Shown here piece by piece: positions 12,350 through 23,195 of a DNA stretch of 64,000 bases (positions are counted from its first letter, which is position 1; each line of letters opens with the position of its first letter). The translations under genes were made by a program, and so were the position numbers. The stretch covers positions 1 through 64,000 of the forward strand of contig JACEEZ010016411.1 of NCBI GenBank assembly GCA_016584305.1. The letters run 5' to 3'. The notes under the pieces are model-generated. The model was not told the DNA's origin. It made no database searches and worked only from the letters and a program-made list of their open reading frames with translations. This DNA is from Chionoecetes opilio (taxonomy: Eukaryota; Arthropoda; Malacostraca; Decapoda; Majidae).

Positions 12350-13130
12350 GGTTTTTTTTCTACAAATAGAAGTATATTTCTTTATATCTGTAGCTTAATA
12401 GCTTTTTATATTTGCTACAACTATATTTTACAAAATTAATAGCTATAAATATGTATTTTTCATGAAATTTAGATATCAATTTTAATCTTAAAAACAATGT
12501 TTTTTCAAGTATTTTAATGTATTTTTGAAAGGCTAAATAATGTCGAAATTTGACATTATTCAGCAATTATACACAACTATATTTAACAATGTTATGAGCT
12601 AAAAATATGTATTTTTCATGAAATTTAGGTATCAATTTTAATCTTAAAAACAACGTTTTTTCAAGTGTTTTAATGTATTTTTGAAAGCCTAAAAAATCTC
12701 GAAATATGACATTATTCAGCACTTTTACACAACTATAATTTACAATATTATGAGCTTAAAATATGTATTTTTCATGAAATTTATTTATCAATTTTATTCC
12801 TAAAAACAACGTTTTTTCAAGTGTTTTAATTTATTTTTGAAGGGCTAAAAAATGTCGAAAATTGACATTATTCAGCCCTTTTTTTGATAGAGAAATTCAA
12901 AATATGGAATTATAGTTGTTTTCGTTAGAAAATGCTGTTTTAAACTACTGTAAGCTTATAATAATGGTTTGAGACTCTATATTGTGATACAATTGTATAT
13001 TATATGTGTTTTTCATAGTTTCTTCTTAATTGTGGTGTTATATCATTAATAGAAGGTATTTACCTTATGATAATGCATTATACCCTCAAAATGTGTTCTT
13101 TTCAATGATTTTAGCCAGTTATCGGTGATA
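12350..13130 (+). repeat. B1-C1 cassette
   Basis: B1 occupies 12350-12887, with units starting at CATGAAATTTA positions 156 bp apart. C1 runs from 12887 (GATAGAGAAATTC) to about 13130. The minus-strand open frame at 12360-12566 differs from the one at 9661-9867 by one residue (L to I), as expected for repeat copies. This B1 is the first of the pair that defines the 5.19 kb period. Confidence 0.92.
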
Positions 13131-14430
13131 TATAGCTGTTTTCCTATAAATTGAAGTATACAATCCTTTTTTTAGAATCATTTGCACCTATAAGTAGCTT
13201 ACATTACATTAAGCTATTAAATAGAAGAGTAAGAGGTTATTTATTGTGATATAACGGTATATTGCAAGCGTTTTTCATATTTCTTCTAACTGTAGCGTGA
13301 TTATATATATACAAGTAGTTTTACTATTATATTGCTATAAATTCATAAATGTAGTGTTTTCAATGATTTAGCTAGTTATCAGTGATATATAGCTGTTTTC
13401 CTACAAATTGGAGTATAAAATCCTCTTTTTACAATAATTTGCACCTAGAAGTAGCTTACATTACATTAAGCTATTAAATAGAAGTGTAGGAGGTTATTTA
13501 TTGTGATATAACGGTATATTGCAAGCGTTTTTTATAGTTTCTTCTAATCTGTAGCGTTATTGTATATATACAAGTAGTTTTACTTATTATATTGCTATAA
13601 ACCCATAAAATTTAGTGTTTTCAATGATATTAGCTATTTATCGGTGATATATAGCTGTTTTCCTACAAATTAAAGTTTAAAATCCTCTTTTTAGAATAAT
13701 TTGCACGTATAAGTAGCTTATATTACATTAAGCTATTAAATAGAAGAGTAAGAGGTTATTTATTGTTATATAACGGTTTATTGCAAGCGTTTTTCATAGT
13801 TTCTTCTAAACTGTACCGTTATTGTATATATACAAGTAGTTTTACTTATTATATTGCTATAAACCCATAAAATGTAGTGTTTTCAATGATTTTAGCTAGT
13901 TATCAGTGATATATAGCTGTTTTCCTACAAATTGAAGTATAAAATCCTCTTTTTAGAATAATTTGCACCTATAAGTAGCTTACATTACATTAAGCTATTA
14001 AATAGAAGAGTAAGAGGTTATTTATTGTGATATAACGGTATATTGCAAGCGTTTTTCATAGTTTCTTGTAAACTGTAGCGTTATTGTATATATACAAGTA
14101 GTTTTACTTATCATATTGCTATAAACCCATAAAATGTAGTGTTTTTAATGATATTATCTATTTATCGGTGATATATAGCTGTTTTCCTACAAATTGATGT
14201 ATAAAATCGTCTTTTTAGAATAATATGCACCTATAAGTAGCTTACATTACATTAAGCTATTAAATAGAAGAGTAAGAGGTTATTTATTGTGATATAACGG
14301 TATATTGCAGGCGTTTTTCATAGTTTCTTGTAAACTGTAGCGTTATTGTATATATACACGTAGTTTTACTTATCATATTGCTATAAACCCATAAAATGTA
14401 GTGTTTTCAATTATTTTAGCTAGTTATCAG
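13131..14430 (+). repeat. A-monomer array of five units between C1 and B2
   Basis: GTAGCTT landmarks lie at 13194, 13451, 13713, 13975 and 14237, giving spacings of 257, 262, 262 and 262 bp. This is the clearest measure of the monomer length. The 257 reflects drop-outs at 13270-13380. The monomer near 13490 (AAGTGTAGGAGGTTATTTAT) is an empty counterpart of the SINE insertion site at 46782. Compared with 18321-20008, two monomers are missing after 13194. Confidence 0.92.
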
Positions 14431-15215
14431 TGAAGAGTGGTTTTTTTCTACAAATTGAAGTATATTTCTTTATATCTGTAGCTAAATAGCTTTTTATATT
14501 TGCTACAACTATATTTTACAAAATTAATAGCTAAAAATATGTATTTTTCATGAAATTTAGATATCAATTTTAATCTTAAAAATAATGTTTTTTCAAGTAT
14601 TTTAATGTATTTTTGAAAGGCTAAATAATGTCGAAATTTGACAGTATTCAGGCACTTTACACAACTATATTTAACAATGTTATGAGCTAAAAATATGTAT
14701 TTTTCATGAAATTTAGGTATCAATTTTAATCTTAAAAACAACGTTTTTTCAAGTTTTTTAATGTATTTTTGAAAGCCTAAAAAATGTCGAAATATGACAT
14801 TATTCAGCACTTCTACACAATTATATATGACAATATTATGAGCTTAAAATATGTATTAGTCATGAAATTTATGTATCAATTTTATTCTTAAAAACAACGT
14901 TTTTTCAAGTGTTTTAATGTATTTTTGAAGATCTAAAAAATGTCGAAAATTGACATTATTCAGCCTTTTTTTTGATAGAGAAATTCAAAATGTGGAATTA
15001 TAGTTGTTTTCGTTAGAAAATGCTATTTTAAACTACTCTAAGCTTGTAATAGGAGTTTGAGACTCTATATTGTGATACAATTGTATATTATACGTGTTTT
15101 TCATAGTTTCTTCTTAATTGTGGTGTTATATCATTAATAGAAGGTATTTACCTTATGATAATGCATTATACCCTCAAAATATGTTCTTTTCAATGTTTTT
15201 AGCTAGTTATCGGTG
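14431..15215 (+). repeat. B2-C2 cassette, reference copy
   Basis: B2 units are marked by CATGAAATTTA at 14549, 14705 and 14861, exactly 156 bp apart. The units differ from each other at roughly one base in seven or eight by eye. The third is cut short where it meets C2 (GATAGAGAAATTC, about 14972). C2 carries CTCTAAGCTTGTAATAGG and ends by merging into an A monomer near 15215. Because 156 is 52 codons, a minus-strand open frame of 120 codons (14448-14810) spans two units. It has no start context or family resemblance I can recognise. Confidence 0.93.
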
Positions 15216-16561
15216 ATATATAGCTGTTTTCCTACAAATTGAAGTATAAAATCCTCTTTTTAGAATAATTTGCACCTATAAGTAGCTTACATTACATTAA
15301 GCTATTAAATAGAAGAGTAAGAGGTTATTTATTGTGATATAATGGTATATTGCAAGCGTTTTTCATAGTTTCTTGTAAACTGTAGCGTTATTGTATATAT
15401 ACAAGTAGTTCTACTTATCCTATTGCTATAAACCCATAAAATGTAGTGTTTTCAATGATATTAGCTATTTATCGGTAATATATAGCTGTTTTCCTACAAA
15501 TTGAAGAATACAATCCTTGTTTTAGAATAATTTACACCTATAAGTAGCTTACATTACATTAAGCTAATAAATAGAAGAGTAAGAGGTTATTTATTGTGAT
15601 ATAACGGTATATTGCAAGAGTTTTTCATAATTTCTTGTAAACTGTAGCATTATTGTATACAAGTAGTTTTACTTATCATACTGCTATAAACCCTTAAAAT
15701 GTAGTGTTTTCAATGATATTAGCTATTTATCGGTGATATATAGCTATTTTCCTACAAATTGAAGTATAAATTAATCTTTTTAGATTAATTTGCACCTATA
15801 AGTAGCTTACATTACATTAAGGTATTAAATAGAAGAGTAAGAGGATATTTATTGTGATATAACGGTATATTGCAAGCGTTTTTCATAGTTTCTTCTAAAC
15901 TGTAGCGTTATTGTATATATACAAGTAGTTTTACTTATTATATTGCAATAAACCCATAAAATGTAGTGTTTTCAATGATATTAGCTATTTATCGGTGATA
16001 TATAACCGTTTTCCTACAAATTGAAGTATAAAATCCTCTTTTTAGAATAATTTGCACATATAAGTAGCTTACATTACATTAAGCTATTAAATAAAAGAGT
16101 AAGAGGTTATTTATTGTGATATAACGGTATATTGCAAGCGTTTTTCATACTTTCTTCTAAACTGTAGCGTTATTGTATATATACAAGTAGGTTTACTTAT
16201 TAGATTGCTATAAACCCATAAAATGTAGTGTTTTCAATGATTTTAGCTAGTTATCAGTGATATATAGGTGTTTTCCTACAAATTAAAGTATAAAACCCTT
16301 TTTTTAGAATAATTTGCCCCTAGAAGTAGCTTACATTACATTAAGCTATTAAATAGAAGAGTAAGAGGGTATTTATTGTGATATAACGTTATATTGCAGG
16401 AGTTTTTCATAGTTTCTTGTAAACTATAGCGTTATTGTATATATACAAGTAGTTTTACTTATCCTATTGCTATAAACCTATAAAATGTAGTGTTTTCAAT
16501 TATATTAGCTATTTATCGGTGATATATAGCTGTTTTCCTACAATTTGAAGTATACAATCCT
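15216..16561 (+). repeat. A-monomer array of five units between C2 and truncated C
   Basis: Five clean monomers. They include the variant with TAATCTTTTTAGATTAATTT and AAGGTATTAAATAG (near 15770-15835), which is the likely parent of the short 92 bp units elsewhere. Another variant has a shortened ATTGTATACAAG in place of the 14 bp palindrome (near 15653). Confidence 0.92.
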
Positions 16562-16750
16562 TTTTTATACTACTGTAAGCTTATAATAGGAGTTTGAGAC
16601 TCTATATTGTGATACAATTGTATATTATACGTGTTTTTCATAGTTTCTTCTTAATTGTGGTGTTATATCATTAATAGAAGGTATTTACCTTATGATAATG
16701 CATTATACCCTCAAAATGTGTGCTTTTCAATGATTTTAGCTAGTTATCGG
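16562..16750 (+). repeat. Truncated C element
   Basis: Same breakpoint as at 8666 and 11377: ACAATCCTTTTTTA followed by TACTACTGTAAGC. It lies about 5.18 kb after the copy at 11377, one full higher-order period. Confidence 0.9.
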
Positions 16751-17540
16751 TGATATATAGCTGTTTTCCTACAATTTGAAGTATGCAATCCTTTTTTTAG
16801 AATAATTTGCATCTATAAGTAGCTTACATTACATTAAGCTAATAAATAGAAGAGTAGGAGGTTATTTATTGTGATATAACGGTATATTGCAAGCGTTTTT
16901 CATAGTTTCTTGTAAACTGTAGCGTTATTGTATATATACAAGTAGTTTTACTTATCATATTGCTATAAACCCATAAAATGTAGTGTTTTCAATGATATTA
17001 GCTATTTATCGGTGATATATAGCTGTTTTCCTACAAATTGAAGTATAAATCCTCTTTTTAGAATAATTTGCACCTATAAGTAGCTTACATTACATTAAGC
17101 TATTAAATAGAAGAGTAAGAGGTTATTTATTGTGATATAACGGTGTATTGCAAGCGTTTTTCATAGTTTCTTCTAAACTGTAGCGTTATTATATATATAC
17201 AAGTAGTTTTACTTATTATATTGCTATAAACCCATAAAATGTAGTGGTTTCAATGATTTTAGCTAGTTATCAGTGATATATAGCTGTTTTCCTACAAATT
17301 GAAGAATAAAATCCTCTTTTTAGAATAATTTGCACCTATAAGTAGCTTACATTACATTAAGCTAATAAATAGAAGAATAATAGGTTATTTATTGTGATAT
17401 AACGGTATATTGCAAGCGTTTTTCATAGTTTCTTGTAAACTGTAGCGTTATTGTATATATACAAGTAGTTTTACTTATTATATTGCTATAAACCCATAAA
17501 ATGTAGTGTTTTCAATGATTTCAGCTAGTTATCAGTGAAG
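16751..17540 (+). repeat. A-monomer array, clean
   Basis: Three A monomers before B1, equivalent to 11561-12349 at a shift of about 5.19 kb and nearly identical to it. Confidence 0.92.
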
Positions 17541-18320
17541 AGGTTTTTTTTCTACAAATAGAAGTATATTTCTTTATATCTGTAGCTTAATAGCTTTTTA
17601 TATTTGCTACAACTATATTTTACAAAATTAATAGCTAAAAATATGTATTTTTCATGAAATTTAGATATCAATTTTAATCTTAAAAACAATGTTTTTTCAA
17701 GTATTTTAATGTATTTTTGAAAGGCTAAATAATGTCGAAATTTGACATTATTCAGCAATTATACACAACTATATTTAACAATGTTATGAGCTAAAAATAT
17801 GTATTTTTCATGAAATTTAGGTATCAATTTTAATCTTAAAAACAACGTTTTTTCAAGTGTTTTAATGTATTTTTGAAAGCCTAAAAAATCTCGAAATATG
17901 ACATTATTCAGCACTTTTACACAACTATAATTTACAATATTATGAGCTTAAAATATGTATTTTTCATGAAATTTATTTATCAATTTTATTCCTAAAAACA
18001 ACGTTTTTTCAAGTGTTTTAATTTATTTTTGAAGGGCTAAAAAATGTCGAAAATTGACATTATTCAGCCCTTTTTTTGATAGAGAAATTCAAAATATGGA
18101 ATTATAGTTGTTTTCGTTAGAAAATGCTGTTTTAAACTACTGTAAGCTTATAATAATGGTTTGAGACTCTATATTGTGATACAATTGTATATTATATGTG
18201 TTTTTCATAGTTTCTTCTTAATTGTGGTGTTATATCATTAATAGAAGGTATTTACCTTATGATAATGCATTATACCCTCAAAATGTGTTCTTTTCAATGA
18301 TTTTAGCCAGTTATCGGTGA
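17541..18320 (+). repeat. B1-C1 cassette
   Basis: The second clean B1-C1, shifted 5192 bp from the copy at 12350 as measured between the same in-repeat open frames (12360 and 17552). B1 runs to about 18078 and C1 to about 18320. C1 keeps the TTTAGCCAGTTATCGG variant also seen at 13112 and 40505. Confidence 0.92.
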
Positions 18321-20008
18321 TATATAGCTGTTTTCCTATAAATTGAAGTATACAATCCTTTTTTTAGAATCATTTGCACCTATAAGTAGCTTACATTACA
18401 TTAAGCTATTAAATAGAAGAGTAAGAGGTTATTTATTGTGATATAACGGTATATTGCAAGCGTTTTTCATAGTTTCTTGTAAACTGTAGCGTTATTGTAT
18501 ATATACAAGTAGTTTTACTTATCATATTGCTATAAACCCATAAAATGTAGGGTTTTCAATGATATTAGCTATTTATCGGTGATATATAGCTGTTTTCCAA
18601 CAAATTGAAGTATACAATCCTTTTTTTAGAATAATTTGCACCTATAAGTAGGTTACATTACATTAAGCTAATAAATAGAAGAGTAAGAGGTTATTTATTG
18701 TGATATAACTGTATATTGCAAGCGTTTTTCATAGTTTCTTTTAAACTGTAGCGTTATTGTATATATACAAGTAGTTTTACTTATCATATTGCTATAAACC
18801 CATAAAATGTAGTGTTTTCAATGATATTAGCTATTTATCGGTGATATATAGCTGTTTTCCTACAAATTGAAGTATAAAATCCTCTTTTTAGAATAATTTG
18901 CACCTATAAGTAGCTTACATTACATTAAGCTATTAAATAAAAGAATAAAAGGGTTTTTTATTGTGATATAACGGTTTTTTTTTTGCAAGCGGTTTTCATA
19001 TTTTCTTCTAAACTGTAGCGTGATTATATATATACAAGTAGTTTTACATATTATATTGCTATAAATTCATAATATGTAGTGTTTTCAATGATTTTAGCTA
19101 GTTATCAGTGATATATAGCTGTTTTCCTACAAATTGGAGTATAAAATCCTCTTTTTACAATAATTTGCACCTAGAAGTAGCTTACATTACATTAAGCTAT
19201 TAAATAGAAGTGTAAAGGGGTTATTTATTGTTTATATAACGGTATATTGCAAGCGTTTTTTATAGTTTCTTCTAATCTGTTGCGTTATTGTATATATACA
19301 AGTAGTTTACTTATTATATTGCTATAAACCCATAAAATTTAGTGTTTTTTAATGATATTAGCTATTTATCGGTGATATATAGCTGTTTTCCTACAAATTA
19401 AAGTTTAAAATCCTCTTTTTAGAATAATTTGCACGTATAAGTAGCTTATATTAAATTAAGCTATTAAATAGAAGAGTAAGAGGTTATTTATTGTTATATA
19501 ACGGTTTATTGCAAGCGTTTTTCATAGTTTCTTCTAAACTGTACCGTTATTGTATATATACAAGTAGTTTTACTTATTATATTGCTATAAACCCATAAAA
19601 TGTAGTGTTTTCAATGATTTTAGCTAGTTATCAGTGATATATAGCTGTTTTCCTACAAATTGAAGTATAAAATCCTCTTTTTAGAATAATTTGCACCTAT
19701 AAGTAGCTTAAAATTACATTTAAACTATTAAATAGAAGAGTAAGAGGTTATTTATTGTGATATAACGGTATATTGCAAGCGTTTTTCATAGTTTCTTGTA
19801 AACTGTAGCGTTATTGTATATATACAAGTAGTTTTACTTATCATATTGCTATAAACCCATAAAATGTAGTGTTTTTAATGATATTATCTATTTATCGGTG
19901 ATATATAGCTGTTTTCCTACAAATTGATGTATAAAATCGTCTTTTTAGAATAATATGCACCTATAAGTAGCTTACATTACATTAAGCTATTTTTCATAGA
20001 GGCGTTTT
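18321..20008 (+). repeat. A-monomer array, seven-unit form, ending at an N
   Basis: Equivalent to 13131-14430 but with two extra monomers inserted (about 18385-18910). This shows copy-number change by whole monomers inside the higher-order unit. Short noisy patches occur at 18950-19010, 19200-19330 and 19700-19740. The last 30 bp before the N (TTTTCATAGAGGCG) are a scrambled jump inside a monomer. Confidence 0.88.
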
Positions 20009-20009
20009 N
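20009..20009. other. Single N: assembly join
   Basis: The left side is clean and heading towards a B2 cassette. The right side resumes at a 92 bp-type short monomer (AAGGTATTAAATAAT), about 2.4 kb before a B2, and is immediately noisy. The register is broken here. Confidence 0.75.
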
Positions 20010-22380
20010 TAAGGTATTAAATAATGCTGTTTTCCTACAACTTGAAGTATCTCTCTTTTTTTAGAATCATATGCACCGAATAGTAGCTTACATTACGTAA
20101 GCTATTATAGAAGAGCAATAGTTTATTTATTGTGATATAAACGGTATATTGCAGCGTTTTTTCATACTTTCTTGGTAAACCGTAGCGGTTATTGTATATC
20201 TACAAGTAGTTTTACTTATATATTTCTACAAACCCATAAATGTGCGTGTTTTCAATGAGTTTTAACTAGTTATCAGTGATATATGCTGTTTTACTACAAA
20301 TTGAAGTATAAATTCCTCCTTTTAGAATAATTTGCAACCTATAAGTAGCTTACATTCCATTACGCTATTAAGATTAGAAGAGTAAGAGGTTATTTATTGT
20401 GATATAAAGGTAAGTTGCACGCGTTTTTCATAGTTTACTTGTAACTGTAGGCGTATTGTATATATATAAGTATTTTTACTTATTGTATAGTGCATAAACC
20501 CATAAAATGTAGTGTTTCCAATGATTTTAGCTATTTAATCAGTGATATATAGCTGTTTTCCTACAATTGAAGTGTAAAATTCCTTTTTTAGAATAATTTG
20601 CACCTATAAGGTCAGCTTAAATTATATTTAAGCTATTAAATAGAAGAGTAAGGTTATATATTGTGATATAACTGTATAATTGCAATCGTTTTTCTAGTTT
20701 ACTTGTAAATGTAGCGTTATTGTATATATACAAGTAGGTTTTATACTTATCATATTGCCATAAAACCATAAAATGTCGTGTTTTCAATGATATTAGCTTA
20801 TTTATCGGTGATAATAGCTGTTTTCCTACAAATTGAGTATACAATCCTTTTTTTTAAATAATTTGCACCTATATGTAGCTTACATTAACATTAAGCAAAT
20901 AACTTACAGAGTAGAGGTTAATTTAATGTATGTAATTGTATATTTCAATCGTTTTTCAAAGTTTCTTGTAACTGTCGCGTTTTGTATATATACAAGTAGT
21001 TTTACTTATCATATTGCTCTAAAAACCATAAATGGTATTGTTCTCAATGATATTAGCATTTATCGGTGATATATAGCTGTTTTCCTACAAATTGAAGAAG
21101 CAATCCTTTTTTTAGAATAATTTACACGCTGTAAGTAGCTTACATTACTTAAAGCTAATCATAGAAGAGTAAGATGGTCATTTATTGTGAATACGGGTAT
21201 ATTGGCAAAGTTTTTTCATAGTTTCTTCTAAACTGTAGCGTTTATTGTATACAAGTATTTTACTTATCATATTGCTATAAACCCTTTAATTTAGTTTTTT
21301 TCAATGATTATTATGCTATTATCGGTGATATATAGCTATTTTTTCCCTACAAATTGCAGTTATAAAATAATCTTTTTAGATTAATTTGCACCTATACGTT
21401 AGCTTACATTACTTAGGTATTAAATAGAAGAGTAAGGAGGATTTTTGTTTTTATTTATTGGATATAACGGTATATTGCAAGCGTTTTTCATAGTTTCTTT
21501 CTTCTAAACTTTAGCGTTATTGTATATATACCGTAGTTTTTTTACTTATATATTGCAATCAACCCATAAAATGTAGTGTTTTCAAAGATATTAGATATTT
21601 ATCGGTGTATATAGCTGTTTTCCACAATTGAAGTATAAATCCTCTTTTAAGAATAATTTGCACCTATAAGTAGCTTACTTACTTACGCTACTCAATAAAA
21701 GAGTAAGAGGTTATTATTTGTGATAAACGGTATATTGCAAGCGTTTTTCCATAGTTCTTCTAAACTGTACGTTCTTGTATAATACAAGTAGTTTTACTTA
21801 TTTATTGCTATAACCCATAAAAGTAGTGTTTTTTTTCAATGATTTTAAGCTAGTTTATCAGTGATATATAGCGGTTTTCCTAACAAATTGAAGTATAAAT
21901 CCTCTTTTTAGAATAATTTGCACCTATAAGTACGTACATTACATTAAGCTATTAAATAGAAGAGTAAGAGGTTATTTATTGTGATATAAAACGGTATATT
22001 GGCAAGCGTTTTTCATAGTTCTTGTAAACGGTAGCGTTATTGGTATATATACAATAGTTTTCTTATCATATTGCTATAGGAAACCCACTAAATGGTAGTG
22101 TTTTTTATGATTTATCTATTTATCGGTGATATATAGCTGTTTTCCTACAAATTGATGTATAAAATCGTCTTTTTTAGATAATATGCACCTATAATAGCTT
22201 ACATTACATTAAGCTATTAATAGAAGAGTAAGAGGTTATTTATTATTGTGATATAACCGGTATATTGGGCGGCGTTTTTCATAGTTTCTTGTAAACTGTA
22301 GCGTTATTGTATATATAACCTAGTTTTTACTTTCATATTGCTATCAGAACCCATAAATGTAGTGTTCATTGATTTTAGCT
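20010..22380 (+). repeat. A-monomer array, noisy
   Basis: About nine A monomers with frequent one- to three-base insertions and deletions. Small open frames on both strands (20617-20844 and 20833-21069) are frameshifted monomer sequence and not genes. No other content is seen. Confidence 0.82.
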
Positions 22381-23195
22381 AGTTATCCAGTGAAGAGTGG
22401 GTTTTTTTCTACAAATTGAAGTATATTTGTTTTATTATCTGTAGCTAAATAGCTTTTTTATATTTGCTACAACTATATGTGTACAAATTAATAGCTAAAA
22501 ATATGTATTTTTTCATGAAATTTAGATATCAATTTTAATATTCAAAAATAATTTTTACAAGTAATTTTCATGTATTTTTGACAAGGCTAATAAGGTCGAA
22601 ATTTGACAGTATTCCAGCACTTTTACACGACTATGCTTTAACAATGTATGAGCTAAAAAATATGATTTTTTCATGAATTTTAGGTTCAATTTTAATCTTA
22701 AAAACCACGTTTTTTTCAGTTTTTTAATGTTTTTGAAAGCCTAAAAAATGTCGAAATATACATTATTCAGCACATTCTACCTACACAGTATATACTGACA
22801 ATTATTATGAGCTTAAAATATGTATTAGTCCATGAAATTATGTATCCCAATTTTATTCTTAAAACAAATTTTTTCAAGTGTTTTAATGTATTTTTTGAGA
22901 TCTAAAAAATGTCCGAAAATTGACATATTCAGCCTTTTTTTTGATAGAGAAATTCAAAGTGGATTCTAGTTGTTTCGTTAGAAATGCTATTTTAAAACTA
23001 CTCTAAGCTTGTACTATGGAGTTTGAGACTCTGTCTTGTGATCCAATTGTCTATTATCGTGTTTTTTCATAGTTTTCTTTCTTAATTGTGGTGTTATATC
23101 ATTATAGAAGGTATTTACCTTATGATAATGCATTATAACCCTCACAATATGTTCTTTTCAATGTTTTTAGACTAGTAATCAAAAAAGGTGATATA
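22381..23195 (+). repeat. B2-C2 cassette, noisy
   Basis: B2 begins after CAGTGAAGAGTGG. Three 156 bp units are visible (CATGAAATTTA near 22515, a degraded copy near 22673, and a third near 22832). C2 starts near 22940 with GATAGAGAAATTC and carries GTTTGAGACTCTG. Confidence 0.85.

Noticed and set aside
14972..15030. True CENP-B box
   Set aside because: The 3' half (CGGG) of the essential core is absent.
9661..17758. Near-identical 68-codon minus-strand open frames (9661-9867, 12360-12566, 17552-17758) and the related 120-codon frame (14448-14810) as a protein family
   Set aside because: All lie inside the 156 bp B repeats. The frame stays open because the unit is a whole number of codons, the composition is that of translated A+T-rich DNA, and no domain, promoter or start context is visible.
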